64,000 nt of DNA from Pectobacterium cacticida. Lineage in GTDB: Bacteria > Pseudomonadota > Gammaproteobacteria > Enterobacterales > Enterobacteriaceae. The DNA lies in NCBI RefSeq assembly GCF_036885195.1, contig NZ_CP133656.1, positions 2,790,001 through 2,854,000 of the forward strand. Reading direction: 5' to 3'. A program made the translations under genes and the position numbers. The notes beneath the pieces were generated by a model. It was given only the letters and a program-made list of their open reading frames with translations, did not search any database and was not told the DNA's origin. Of this stretch, positions 43,412 through 51,820 are shown one piece after another. Every line of letters begins with the position of its first letter. Positions within the stretch are counted from its first letter, which is position 1.

Positions 43412-44137
43412 TTATTCATTGAGGTTTTTTTGCACCGAACTCAATATGCCGCGCAGGATATTAAGTTCCTGATTTTCCGGCCTGGCACGGGTAAAAAGGC
43501 GACGCAATTTATTCATCACTTGCCCTTGATGCGCGGGTCGGATAAATCCTGTTTGCAGCAAGGTCTGCTCAAGATGCTGGTAAAAACGTTCCAGATCGTC
43601 GACCAACGGATACGGCGAAGCTTCATGCTCCTGCTGTCCCGCCGCGGATTGATCCAAATAGGCGATGCGCACTTCATAGGCGATAATCTGCACCGCCATC
43701 GCCAGGTTGAGCGAGCTATATTCGGGGTTCGCGGGGATCGCCACATGGTAATGGCATTTTTGAAGCTCCTCGTTCGTCAGCCCCACGCGTTCGCGCCCAA
43801 ACACTAGCGCCACAGGCGCCTGCTCCGCCTCCTGCACGCTACGCACGCCGCACTCTCGTGGTTCCAGCATCGGCCAAGGCAACGTACGAGAACGCGCGCT
43901 GGTGCCGACAACCAGGCTACATCCCTCAAGCGCCTCATCGAGGGATGCTACGATGACCGCATTACCAATAACATCGCTGGCGCCCGCAGCCAGTGCAATC
44001 GCCTGCGAATCAGGTTTTACCAAAGGGTTGACCAGAAAAAGTTTGGTTAATCCCATCGTTTTCATCGCTCTGGCCACTGACCCCATATTGCCAGTGTGCG
44101 ATGTTTCGACCAGAACAATGCGAATATTGTCTAACAT
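43412..44137 (-). CDS. trmJ: tRNA (cytidine/uridine-2'-O-) methyltransferase TrmJ
   Basis: A SPOUT-class enzyme that 2'-O-methylates nucleotide 32 of several tRNAs. Of 241 residues, the N-terminal ~165 form the knotted methyltransferase domain (IVLVETSHTGNMGSVARAMK, FGRERVGLTNEEL, IPANPEYSSLNLAMAVQI) and the C-terminal helical part binds tRNA. It lies upstream of iscR as in E. coli and diverges from suhB. Confidence 0.94.
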   Translation of the reverse strand: MLDNIRIVLVETSHTGNMGSVARAMKTMGLTKLFLVNPLVKPDSQAIALAAGASDVIGNAVIVASLDEALEGCSLVVGTSARSRTLPWPMLEPRECGVRSVQEAEQAPVALVFGRERVGLTNEELQKCHYHVAIPANPEYSSLNLAMAVQIIAYEVRIAYLDQSAAGQQEHEASPYPLVDDLERFYQHLEQTLLQTGFIRPAHQGQVMNKLRRLFTRARPENQELNILRGILSSVQKNLNE

Positions 44138-44279
44138 ATGAACTCTATTGTGCGATAGATGAAAGGAAATTATGCGAAAAGGAAGCCGCCATACCTTAAC
44201 ACAAACTTAGCTATTTTACTTTTCTACTGCTATACTCTGCGCCGCTTTCCGTTCTTTAACATTCCAGTGGACCGATACC

Positions 44280-45083
44280 ATGCATCCGATGCTCAATATC
44301 GCTATACGCGCGGCGCGTAAAGCCGGTAATTTAATTGCTAAAAACTATGAAACGCCTGACGCTGTCGAAGCCAGTCAGAAGGGCAACAATGATTTTGTTA
44401 CCAACGTTGATCGGGATGCAGAACGTCTGATCATTGAAGTCATCCGCAAGTCTTACCCACAGCACACCATTATTGGTGAAGAGTGTGGAGAATTGGCAGG
44501 TGATGATCCGGCAGTACAATGGGTTATCGATCCTCTGGATGGCACCACTAATTTCATTAAACGTTTACCCCACTTTGCTGTTTCTATCGCCGTCCGTATT
44601 AAGGGCCGTACTGAAGTTGCGGTCGTGTACGATCCGATGCGTAATGAATTGTTTACTGCGACCCGGGGTCAAGGCGCTCAAGTAAACGGCTATCGTCTGC
44701 GCAGCAGTAATGCCCGCGACCTGGACGGGACGATACTGGCAACCGGCTTTCCCTTCAAATTAAAACAACACAGCAAAAGTTATATTAACGTCATTGGCGC
44801 ATTGTTCACTCACTGTGCCGATTTCCGCCGCACGGGCTCTGCCGCACTGGATCTGGCCTATGTTGCCGCGGGTCGCGTTGACGGTTTCTTTGAAATCGGT
44901 CTAAAACCGTGGGACTTTGCGGGTGGCGAGCTTCTGGTTCGTGAAGCAGGTGGAATCGTGACAGACTTCGTTGGCGGCCATAATTACCTGACGTCCGGCA
45001 ATCTGGTTGCAGGTAATCCCCGCGTGGTAAAAGCCATTCTTGGCACCATCCGCGAAGAATTGAGTGATGCGCTAAAACACTAA
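44280..45083 (+). CDS. suhB: inositol-1-monophosphatase SuhB
   Basis: A Mg-dependent phosphatase that in E. coli also acts in ribosomal RNA transcription antitermination complexes. The 267 residues carry the IMPase metal motifs GEECGE (residues ~66-71), WVIDPLDGTTNFIKRLPHF and, near the C-terminus, KPWDFAGGELLVREAGG. The upstream region contains a TATACT -10-like hexamer at about 44231. It diverges from trmJ in the conserved order. Confidence 0.96.
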   Translation: MHPMLNIAIRAARKAGNLIAKNYETPDAVEASQKGNNDFVTNVDRDAERLIIEVIRKSYPQHTIIGEECGELAGDDPAVQWVIDPLDGTTNFIKRLPHFAVSIAVRIKGRTEVAVVYDPMRNELFTATRGQGAQVNGYRLRSSNARDLDGTILATGFPFKLKQHSKSYINVIGALFTHCADFRRTGSAALDLAYVAAGRVDGFFEIGLKPWDFAGGELLVREAGGIVTDFVGGHNYLTSGNLVAGNPRVVKAILGTIREELSDALKH

Positions 45084-45186
45084 TTACGCTTCAGATTCCG
45101 GCTCGACCATATAAAAATGTAACCGAGTCGGAGTCGTTATTTTTCCTTACATTTGAATCCTGTATACGCATTATTTATCCTTATAC

Positions 45187-45199
45187 GATAATAATTATC
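45187..45199. promoter_or_regulatory. Fur-box-like palindrome of iron ABC operon
   Basis: GATAATAATTATC is a perfect palindrome matching the core of the Fur consensus, 41 bp before the binding-protein gene. A second partial repeat, ACGATAATAA, follows at about 45210. Confidence 0.75.
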
Positions 45200-45240
45200 A
45201 AACTCGTTACGATAATAAATTGTGAACCAGGATCGCTATC

Positions 45241-46359
45241 ATGTTAACAAAATCTGCAAGAACGTTTTTTCTGACCACACTGCTCGCGACACCACTTTTT
45301 AGCTATGCCACCCAATATCCCCTGACCGTCACCGATTTCGGCGGCAGAAGCGTTACAATTAAACAAGAGCCGCAGCGCATCATTTTACAAGATGGGCGCG
45401 ATATTATGACGATGGCGCTGCTTGACCGCGATAACCCCTTCAAGCGTTTGGTTGCCTGGAATAATCTGGCGAAAAAGCAGGATATCGCCACCTGGAATAT
45501 GCTGAAAGAAAAATGGCCCCAATCCGTCGGTATTCTGGATATGGGGTTCAGCGATAAAGGCAATGTCGACTTAGAAAGCGTATTGTCAAAACAGCCGGAC
45601 CTGATGATCGCGCAGCTACGCGCCAGGCCAGCATTAAAGGAAAGCGGCGTCATCGACAAACTTAGCGCGCTCAATATTCCCGTATTGTTTGTCGATTATG
45701 AAGTGAATCCGGCTAAAGACACGGCTCCCAGCATCGACCTATTGGGAAAAGTGCTAAATCGCGAAGATAACGCCAAAGCGTATACCGATTTTTATCGCGA
45801 CCATTTTGCTGCTATCCAGCAAAAAACGTCAGCAATCACCCCGAAACCCAAGGTCTTTATTGAGCCAATCGCTGGCAACTCTGACTCCTGCTGCTTCACG
45901 CACGGTAAAAACGGCTGGGGCGGGCTGATCGAAGCGATTGGAGCAAAAAATATTGGTTCGGATCTGCTCCCCGGCGCGTCAGGCTTTGTTTCGTTAGAAA
46001 AAATTATCAGCATGAAACCCGATGCGTACATCATGACGGGTTCTAAACGTGGTAATAGCCAGGTGTTGCCACTCGGTTATGGCGCTAACATAGCCGATGT
46101 GCGTAATCAGGCTCAGACGTTGCTTAATCGTACCGGTATTAGCCAAATTCCCGCTGTTCAGGCTAAACACGTTTATGGCGTTTACCACCATTTCTACAAT
46201 CATCCTTATAACATTGTCGGGATGGAATATCTGGCGAAAGACATTTATCCCCAGGCATTCGCCAGCCTGAACCCCGACGATACTTATCATCAGATCATTC
46301 AAAAATTCACCTCATTGCCTGACCGTGACTTTATTTTTGCCTGGAAACAAGGTGAGTAG
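45241..46359 (+). CDS. iron-type ABC transporter substrate-binding protein
   Basis: A periplasmic protein of 372 residues of the FecB/BtuF-like cluster. The signal peptide ends near SYATQY. The body has the usual YPLTVTDFGGRSVTIKQEPQRI start (cited to 20: TVTDFGGRSVTIKQEPQRI), a long bridging helix (residues ~170-195, AKAYTDFYRDHF) and the second lobe with MKPDAYIMTGSKRG. It lacks a lipobox. A Cys-Cys pair (SDSCCFTHGKNGWGG) is present. With the permease and ATPase genes directly behind and a Fur-like box in front, it probably imports ferric iron in chelated form; the ligand is not determined. Confidence 0.85.
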   Translation: MLTKSARTFFLTTLLATPLFSYATQYPLTVTDFGGRSVTIKQEPQRIILQDGRDIMTMALLDRDNPFKRLVAWNNLAKKQDIATWNMLKEKWPQSVGILDMGFSDKGNVDLESVLSKQPDLMIAQLRARPALKESGVIDKLSALNIPVLFVDYEVNPAKDTAPSIDLLGKVLNREDNAKAYTDFYRDHFAAIQQKTSAITPKPKVFIEPIAGNSDSCCFTHGKNGWGGLIEAIGAKNIGSDLLPGASGFVSLEKIISMKPDAYIMTGSKRGNSQVLPLGYGANIADVRNQAQTLLNRTGISQIPAVQAKHVYGVYHHFYNHPYNIVGMEYLAKDIYPQAFASLNPDDTYHQIIQKFTSLPDRDFIFAWKQGE

Positions 46360-46365
46360 TTTTTT

Positions 46366-47448
46366 ATGAGTACATCCACTGAATGGGGTATACGTAACGC
46401 GGCCGCTGACACCGACATCATTATGAACAACTATCGCGGCATCCTACGGCGCCGCATAGGTATCATGGCAATATTGCTATTGATGATTATCGGCTCATTG
46501 TTATTGGATTTTATGATGGGGCCTTCGGGGCTGACGCCCGATGTGTTATGGCAGACGCTAACTACCCCAGACAGTGTGGATGCAGGAATACGCGTGATCG
46601 TCTGGGATATCCGTTTGCCCTACGCGCTGATGGCTATCATTGTCGGGTTGTCGCTGGGTCTGGCTGGCGCAGAGATGCAGACCATCCTAAACAACCCGCT
46701 TGCCAGCCCATTTACGCTCGGTGTTTCCGCTGCCGCCGCATTCGGTGCGGCGCTGGCGATCGTCCTCGGCGTTGGTATTCCCGGCATTCCGGCTCAGTGG
46801 TTTATCTCAGCAAACGCCTTTATTTTTGCGCTGCTGGCGGTTCTGCTACTCGACGGCATTACCCGTTGGACACAGGTCGCCACCTCTGGCGTGGTTCTTT
46901 TTGGCATCGCGCTGGTGTTCACCTTTAATGCGCTGGTTTCTATGCTTCAGTTCATCGCTAATGAAGATACACTGCAAGGTTTGGTGTTCTGGACGATGGG
47001 CAGTTTGGCGCGCGCTTCATGGGAAAAATTGGCTATCCTGTTTCTGGTGCTTATCATCGTGATGCCAATCTCGCTGCTGAGTTCGTGGAAATTGACTGCG
47101 CTGCGATTGGGAGAAGATCGCGCAATCAGTTTCGGTATCAACGTTCGCCATTTGCGTCTGGCAACGCTGCTGCGTATTAGTATATTGTCCGCCATTTCAG
47201 TCGCGTTTGTCGGCCCCATCGGCTTTATCGGTCTGGTGGCGCCGCATATCGCCCGGATGATTTTCGGTGAAGATCATCGCTTCTACCTGCCAGCCAGCGC
47301 ATTGATCGGGGCATTAGTGCTGTCGATGGCATCCGTCGCCTCGAAGAACCTGATCCCTGGCGTCATCATTCCGGTCGGCATTGTCACATCACTGGTTGGC
47401 GTCCCCTTCTTCCTGAGTATCATCCTGCGTCACAGAGGGAATGTATGA
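46366..47448 (+). CDS. FecCD-family ABC transporter permease
   Basis: A 360-residue inner-membrane permease with about ten hydrophobic helices and FecCD-family blocks: DIRLPYALMAIIVGLSLGLA, GAEMQTILNNPLASPFTLG and the C-terminal FVGPIGFIGLVAPHIARMIF (each 20 or fewer), where the ATPase-contact EAA-like loop lies. The N-terminus has an extra hydrophilic ~25 residues; an in-frame ATG at 46423 is an alternative start. It follows the binding-protein gene by 6 bp and overlaps the ATPase gene by 4 bp, so the three are one operon. Confidence 0.9.
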   Translation: MSTSTEWGIRNAAADTDIIMNNYRGILRRRIGIMAILLLMIIGSLLLDFMMGPSGLTPDVLWQTLTTPDSVDAGIRVIVWDIRLPYALMAIIVGLSLGLAGAEMQTILNNPLASPFTLGVSAAAAFGAALAIVLGVGIPGIPAQWFISANAFIFALLAVLLLDGITRWTQVATSGVVLFGIALVFTFNALVSMLQFIANEDTLQGLVFWTMGSLARASWEKLAILFLVLIIVMPISLLSSWKLTALRLGEDRAISFGINVRHLRLATLLRISILSAISVAFVGPIGFIGLVAPHIARMIFGEDHRFYLPASALIGALVLSMASVASKNLIPGVIIPVGIVTSLVGVPFFLSIILRHRGNV

Positions 47449-48245
47449 ATCATCAAGCCTCTTCCGGGTTACGGCTTTCCCACTTTCGCGCCGGTTATCC
47501 CAAACGCCAGGTAATTAGCGATCTGTCCGTCCCCTTGTTGCCGTGCGGTAAAATTACCGTGCTGCTCGGCCCCAATGGCTGCGGCAAGTCGACCTTGCTA
47601 CGCGCCATGGCGGGCCTAAATGCAGCAGAAGGCGAGTTGTGGCTGAATGACACTAATCTGATAGCGCAGTCATTCGCACAGCGGGCAGAAAGCGTCGTAT
47701 ATCTGCCGCAATCTTTACCCGCAGGCATTCATTTACATGTGCTGGAATCGATCATCGTTGCGCAGCGGGCGTCGGGAGGCAGGCACAGTGCTGAAAAACA
47801 GGATGAAGTAATAGCACTATTACGTCAGTTGGGTATTGAGCACCTGGCGTTAAGTTATCTTGACCAGCTCTCTGGTGGGCAAAAACAGTTGGTTGGCTTA
47901 GCACAATCGCTAATCCGCCAGCCTGCTTTGCTGCTTCTGGATGAACCACTCAGTGCGCTAGACTTAAACTATCAGTTCCACGTCATGGATGTGGTGCGTA
48001 AAGAAACGCGCAAACGTAATATGATTACCGTCGTCGTGGTACATGACATCAATATCGCACTTCGTCACGGCGACCATGTTCTCATGCTAAAAGACGGTAA
48101 TCTGATCGCAAATGGCGCACCGGCAGAAGTCATAAGCCCAGAGAGTTTGGCTACGGTTTACGGCGTGCGCGGTCGCATCGAACGCTGTTCACAGGGTGTG
48201 CCACAGGTGATTATTGACGGGCTGGTCAGCGCACCGACGCTTTAG
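47445..48245 (+). CDS. iron-type ABC transporter ATP-binding protein
   Basis: A 266-residue FecE/FhuC-like ATPase. Walker A GPNGCGKST is near residues 42-50, the signature LSGGQKQ near 143-149, Walker B ALLLLDEPLSALD follows, and the switch His is in VVVHDINIA. Its ATG overlaps the permease stop (ATGA), indicating coupled translation. Energises the permease encoded just upstream. Confidence 0.93.
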   Translation: MNHQASSGLRLSHFRAGYPKRQVISDLSVPLLPCGKITVLLGPNGCGKSTLLRAMAGLNAAEGELWLNDTNLIAQSFAQRAESVVYLPQSLPAGIHLHVLESIIVAQRASGGRHSAEKQDEVIALLRQLGIEHLALSYLDQLSGGQKQLVGLAQSLIRQPALLLLDEPLSALDLNYQFHVMDVVRKETRKRNMITVVVVHDINIALRHGDHVLMLKDGNLIANGAPAEVISPESLATVYGVRGRIERCSQGVPQVIIDGLVSAPTL

Positions 48246-48320
48246 AGATTCCGGGGGCGACCCCTATCAGCTTCGGTGCGTTTTACCAGACAGTGACTGT
48301 TTATAATGAGAAAGACTGCA

Positions 48321-49406
48321 TCAGCCGGAGAAGGGCCTAATTCCCCCCATTAGTGCGGGCTGCGCGCTAACATACAGTAACATGCCGGAAACCATCAAAA
48401 TCACTCCCCCCGAAAAAGCCAAAAGGGAAAACATTGCCCGCTGCCACACCGGCGGCGCACGATGCGTGCTCAGACGCTCTACGGTGCGGCGGCAGAAAAA
48501 AACCAGTGCGGCCAGGGCGGAGATCGTCATAGCCGTTCCGGCCGCCATCACCAGTGCGGCAGCCACTCCCCAGGCATAAACCCCGATGACTTTAGCGAAG
48601 AGTAGCACCAGAATTGCGCCTGAACAGGGGCGCATTCCCATCGCCAGCACGATCATTAGTCGCGTTCGCCAGTGGTTATCCCCTTCAAGTTCCTCCGCGT
48701 TAGGAAGGTGGCGGTGCCCACAACCACAACCGTCATGCTGATGAGAAAAGTGATGTGATGTTAAATGCGGGCGCAAAGGCATACGCCTATCTGCGAGTGC
48801 GCTCAGTCGCGCATTCTGCAATGGGACAATGCGCATAATGGTCACCGGGGCAGGTTGCCTTATGAGAGTGACATAGAGTTGTTTCAGCGCCCGCAAAGAG
48901 AGTAACGCGCCCAGTCCCGCCACCAACACAAAGCTGCCCTTTTCCATCCAGAAGCTGCTGTGATGTAGCGTTCGACTCGACAACTGCAAGATCCCCAAGA
49001 CAACACTCACTAGCGCCACAGCCACCATTCCCTGAACCAGTGAGGCAGCCAGTGTTAACTTCAGGCTGCTCTTCAACTTCGATGGATGTGTGGCCAAATA
49101 AGTCATGATAACGACCTTACCATGTCCCGGCCCTACCGCGTGGAGCACGCCATAGGCCAGACTGAATAACAGTAGGCTTAATCCTGCCTGATGTGGTTGC
49201 CGCTCGACCATTTGCAGCAGATGCGACATTTGCTGGTGCAGTGCTTTCTGCCAAATTGCACTTTGCAGTACGATTTGCGGCCAGTACGCCACAACGTAAT
49301 ACAATGTCGAAACCAGTAACGTCAAAAAAAGCCACAACGGCCATAGGTCGCGCAGTCTACGCAGCGTTGACCGTCGGCGTGGTCGTGCGATGAAGTTTAC
49401 TGGCAT
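48321..49406 (-). CDS. NicO-family nickel/cobalt (metal) transporter
   Basis: A polytopic membrane protein of 361 residues in the NicO/RcnA-like family. The family block GVLHAVGPGHGKVVIMTYLA carries the histidine-rich HAxGPGHGK motif. A cytosolic or periplasmic loop at about 210-235 has many His and Cys residues (HHFSHQHDGCGCGHRHLP), and the second half has MGMRPCSGAILVLLFAKVIG. It overlaps the DUF1007 gene by 10 bp. Family members move Ni or Co; the Zur-like site over the operon start suggests a zinc-related role instead. Confidence 0.82.
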   Translation of the reverse strand: MPVNFIARPRRRSTLRRLRDLWPLWLFLTLLVSTLYYVVAYWPQIVLQSAIWQKALHQQMSHLLQMVERQPHQAGLSLLLFSLAYGVLHAVGPGHGKVVIMTYLATHPSKLKSSLKLTLAASLVQGMVAVALVSVVLGILQLSSRTLHHSSFWMEKGSFVLVAGLGALLSLRALKQLYVTLIRQPAPVTIMRIVPLQNARLSALADRRMPLRPHLTSHHFSHQHDGCGCGHRHLPNAEELEGDNHWRTRLMIVLAMGMRPCSGAILVLLFAKVIGVYAWGVAAALVMAAGTAMTISALAALVFFCRRTVERLSTHRAPPVWQRAMFSLLAFSGGVILMVSGMLLYVSAQPALMGGIRPFSG

Positions 49407-50056
49407 TGTAACGTCACCCGTTGAGCAAACTGTTTTCCTAGCGCGATATCTTCATCCGGCGCCGTATTTTTATCCAATGACAACGCATACGATTGCAGTT
49501 CGGCGTTGGGTTTCGGCGTAAAGAGCGTCGTGTTACAACGTGGCGCCAATGCCGACGAAAGTGTTATCGCTTTATCGTTTTGATAAGACATATCGACAAA
49601 ATAGGTCGGGTCATAAGTAGAAATCAGAAAAGGTTTTCCCGCTATCGGTTGTGGATGCGCCAACGGCAATACGAATGCCAGAACAACTTGATTACCTTTG
49701 CGCGAAAGATGGTATTCGGTTGGCACCGGCGCATATTTAACAGGCTGGTCATCACGGTAAATATCGGTGAAATAGTGTTGCCCCAACACATTAGCCATGA
49801 CTTCTGCCGCCAGCTTTTTCCAGACTTCAGAATCCGGCTTTGCCTTTCCGGCATCGTATAACAAATCGGCGGACGTAATGGGATCCATCGTCCACTGCAT
49901 GCGTAAACCGGTGATGTGATCGTTGTGACTCTCAATCGTCGTTTGCATATCAATAAAACTGTGTGGGTGAGCGAAAACCGGCTGGCAAAATGTCAGACCT
50001 AATAGTAGCCACTTTAGCCGTCCCCCACCCCATTTGAAAACGTTATAATGTAACAT
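49397..50056 (-). CDS. DUF1007 family protein
   Basis: A 219-residue exported protein. The signal peptide ends ...FCQPVFAHP, and the mature protein begins HPHSFIDMQT, the histidine-containing start typical of DUF1007. Another block is GLRMQWTMDPITSADLLYD. DUF1007 genes very often sit next to NicO-type transporters, as here, and may deliver metal to them; this is inference. ATG 50056 has AAGGTGG upstream; GTG 50068 is in frame. Confidence 0.8.
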   Translation of the reverse strand: MLHYNVFKWGGGRLKWLLLGLTFCQPVFAHPHSFIDMQTTIESHNDHITGLRMQWTMDPITSADLLYDAGKAKPDSEVWKKLAAEVMANVLGQHYFTDIYRDDQPVKYAPVPTEYHLSRKGNQVVLAFVLPLAHPQPIAGKPFLISTYDPTYFVDMSYQNDKAITLSSALAPRCNTTLFTPKPNAELQSYALSLDKNTAPDEDIALGKQFAQRVTLQCQ

Positions 50057-50058
50057 TT
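50037..50058. promoter_or_regulatory. Zur-box-like palindrome overlapping the DUF1007 start
   Basis: The core GTTATAATGTAAC with flanking AAAAC and ATTT matches the Zur consensus GTTATANTATAAC with one change. It covers the start codon region, an unusual place; repression by blocking early elongation or an overlapping promoter is possible. Confidence 0.5.
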
Positions 50059-50134
50059 GTTTTACCACCTTGGGTTACACCACATTCTCTGTTTTACTAC
50101 CGAATAATCGCGATGCTGGCACCGAGATGCCAGA

Positions 50135-50166
50135 CACAAAAAACGCCAGCGTAAAAGCTGGCGTTT
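50135..50166 (-). terminator. rho-independent terminator of glyA
   Basis: On the minus strand AAACGCCAGC and GCTGGCGTTT (50141-50150, 50157-50166) form a 10-bp stem followed by TTTTTTG. Confidence 0.88.
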
Positions 50167-50205
50167 GGATAGGCGTCTGAACGCAATTTCAGTGAAAAAG
50201 CCTAA

Positions 50206-51459
50206 TTAAGCGTAAACCGGGAAGCGGGCGCAAAGATCCAGCACTTTCTGTTTTACGCGTTCAATGGTGGCTTCGTCGTTGATGTTGTCTAACACATCAC
50301 AGATCCACCCGGCCAACTCGCGCACTTCCGCTTCTTTAAAACCGCGGCGGGTTGCGGCGGGCGTACCGATACGAATACCGGACGTGACAAACGGGCTCTT
50401 CGGATCGTTGGGCACGCTGTTTTTGTTCACGGTGATGTTGGCACGACCCAACGCGGCATCGGCTTCTTTCCCCGTCAGATTCTTACTCACCAGATCTAAC
50501 AGGAACAGGTGATTGCTGGTGGCGCCGGAAACCACGTTGAAGCCACGCGCCAGAAAGACCTCCACCATCGCTTTGGCATTTTTTGCCACCTGCTGCTGAT
50601 AAACTTTGAATTCCGGCTCCATCGCTTCTTTCAGTGCAACCGCTTTGCCTGCAATAACATGCATCAACGGGCCGCCCTGACCGCCAGGGAAAACCGCCGA
50701 ATTCAGCTTTTTGTAGAGATCTTCATCGCCGCCCTTCGCCAAAATCAGGCCACCGCGCGGGCCAGCCAACGTTTTATGCGTCGTTGTGGTTACGATGTGA
50801 GCATGAGGAACTGGGTTTGGATAAACCTCTGCGGCGACCAGACCCGCCACGTGCGCCATATCAACAAACAGGTAGGCGCCGATGCTATCTGCGATTTCAC
50901 GCATTTTCGCCCAGTCAACCACGCCAGAATAAGCAGAGAAACCGCCAACGATCATCTTTGGCTGGTGTTTGCGCGCCAGTTCAGCCATTTCGTCGTAGTC
51001 AATTTTGCCACTTTCGTCGATACCGTAAGGAATGACGTTATACAGTTTGCCCGACAGGTTAACAGGGGAACCGTGCGTCAGGTGACCACCGTGCGCCAGA
51101 TTCATACCCAGAATGGTGTCTCCCGGTTGCAGCAACGCGGTATACACAGCAAAGTTAGCCTGCGAGCCAGAATGCGGCTGCACATTGGCATAATCAGCGC
51201 CGAACAAGGCCTTCGCTCGATCGATCGCCAGTTGCTCAACCACGTCAACATACTCACAGCCGCCGTAGTAACGTTTGCCAGGATAACCTTCGGCATACTT
51301 GTTGGTTAACTGAGACCCTTGAGCCTGCATTACGCGTGGGCTGGTGTAATTTTCTGACGCAATCAGCTCAATGTGCTCTTCCTGACGCACCACTTCTTGC
51401 TGCATTGCCTGCCACAGGTCGGCATCATAATCGGCAATGTTCATTTCACGCTTTAACAT
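50206..51459 (-). CDS. glyA: serine hydroxymethyltransferase GlyA
   Basis: A PLP enzyme interconverting serine and glycine and charging tetrahydrofolate with one-carbon units. ATG 51459 (MLKREMNIADYDADLW) gives 417 residues as in E. coli. The PLP lysine lies in VTTTTHKTLAGPRGG (~229); the N-terminal IELIASENYTSPRVM and YAEGYPGKRYYGGCEYVD blocks are intact. PurR regulates glyA in E. coli, and a PurR-like site lies 138 bp upstream. It diverges from hmp. Confidence 0.97.
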   Translation of the reverse strand: MLKREMNIADYDADLWQAMQQEVVRQEEHIELIASENYTSPRVMQAQGSQLTNKYAEGYPGKRYYGGCEYVDVVEQLAIDRAKALFGADYANVQPHSGSQANFAVYTALLQPGDTILGMNLAHGGHLTHGSPVNLSGKLYNVIPYGIDESGKIDYDEMAELARKHQPKMIVGGFSAYSGVVDWAKMREIADSIGAYLFVDMAHVAGLVAAEVYPNPVPHAHIVTTTTHKTLAGPRGGLILAKGGDEDLYKKLNSAVFPGGQGGPLMHVIAGKAVALKEAMEPEFKVYQQQVAKNAKAMVEVFLARGFNVVSGATSNHLFLLDLVSKNLTGKEADAALGRANITVNKNSVPNDPKSPFVTSGIRIGTPAATRRGFKEAEVRELAGWICDVLDNINDEATIERVKQKVLDLCARFPVYA

Positions 51460-51596
51460 CCGCATCTCCTGACTCAGCTAACATAATATAGACTGGGCAT
51501 TAATGACCCATATAGAAATCGGGCTACCCTTTAGAGGAATAGTATATAGTGTAAACCGTTTTTCCCTCGCGAAGATAGCTCTTGGCAGAGGTTTTT

Positions 51597-51612
51597 ACGC
51601 AAACGATTAGCT
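51597..51612. promoter_or_regulatory. PurR-like operator upstream of glyA
   Basis: ACGCAAACGATTAGCT fits the PurR pattern ANGCAANCGNTTNCNT at all fixed positions but one. It lies in the glyA-hmp divergent region on the glyA side. Confidence 0.6.
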
Positions 51613-51768
51613 CCAGGCAGCACAAGGCTTTAGCAAGAATAGGTTGCCCCACAACAACCGGATTTTTGTTCATTCGTCACTTGTTAATTCTTCATGTCAC
51701 TTTCCATTACCTCCGACTAAACATCCCTAAGGCCTAAAAGGTTATTTACAGCGACAGGCAAACCCAAT

Positions 51769-51791
51769 AAGATTCATATTAAATACATCTT
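51769..51791. promoter_or_regulatory. NsrR-like operator of hmp
   Basis: The 23-bp sequence has arms AAGATTCAT and ATACATCTT around an A+T centre, matching the NsrR pattern AAGATGYAT repeated as a palindrome. It ends 29 bp before the hmp start codon. NsrR represses hmp in the absence of nitric oxide. Confidence 0.7.
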
Positions 51792-51820
51792 ATAAATCAC
51801 ACCAATAATAAGGAGCCACC

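Larger units (their letters stand above)
51460..51820. other. glyA-hmp divergent regulatory region
   Basis: About 360 bp with no gene. It contains the PurR-like site for glyA and the NsrR-like site for hmp. Confidence 0.5.
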
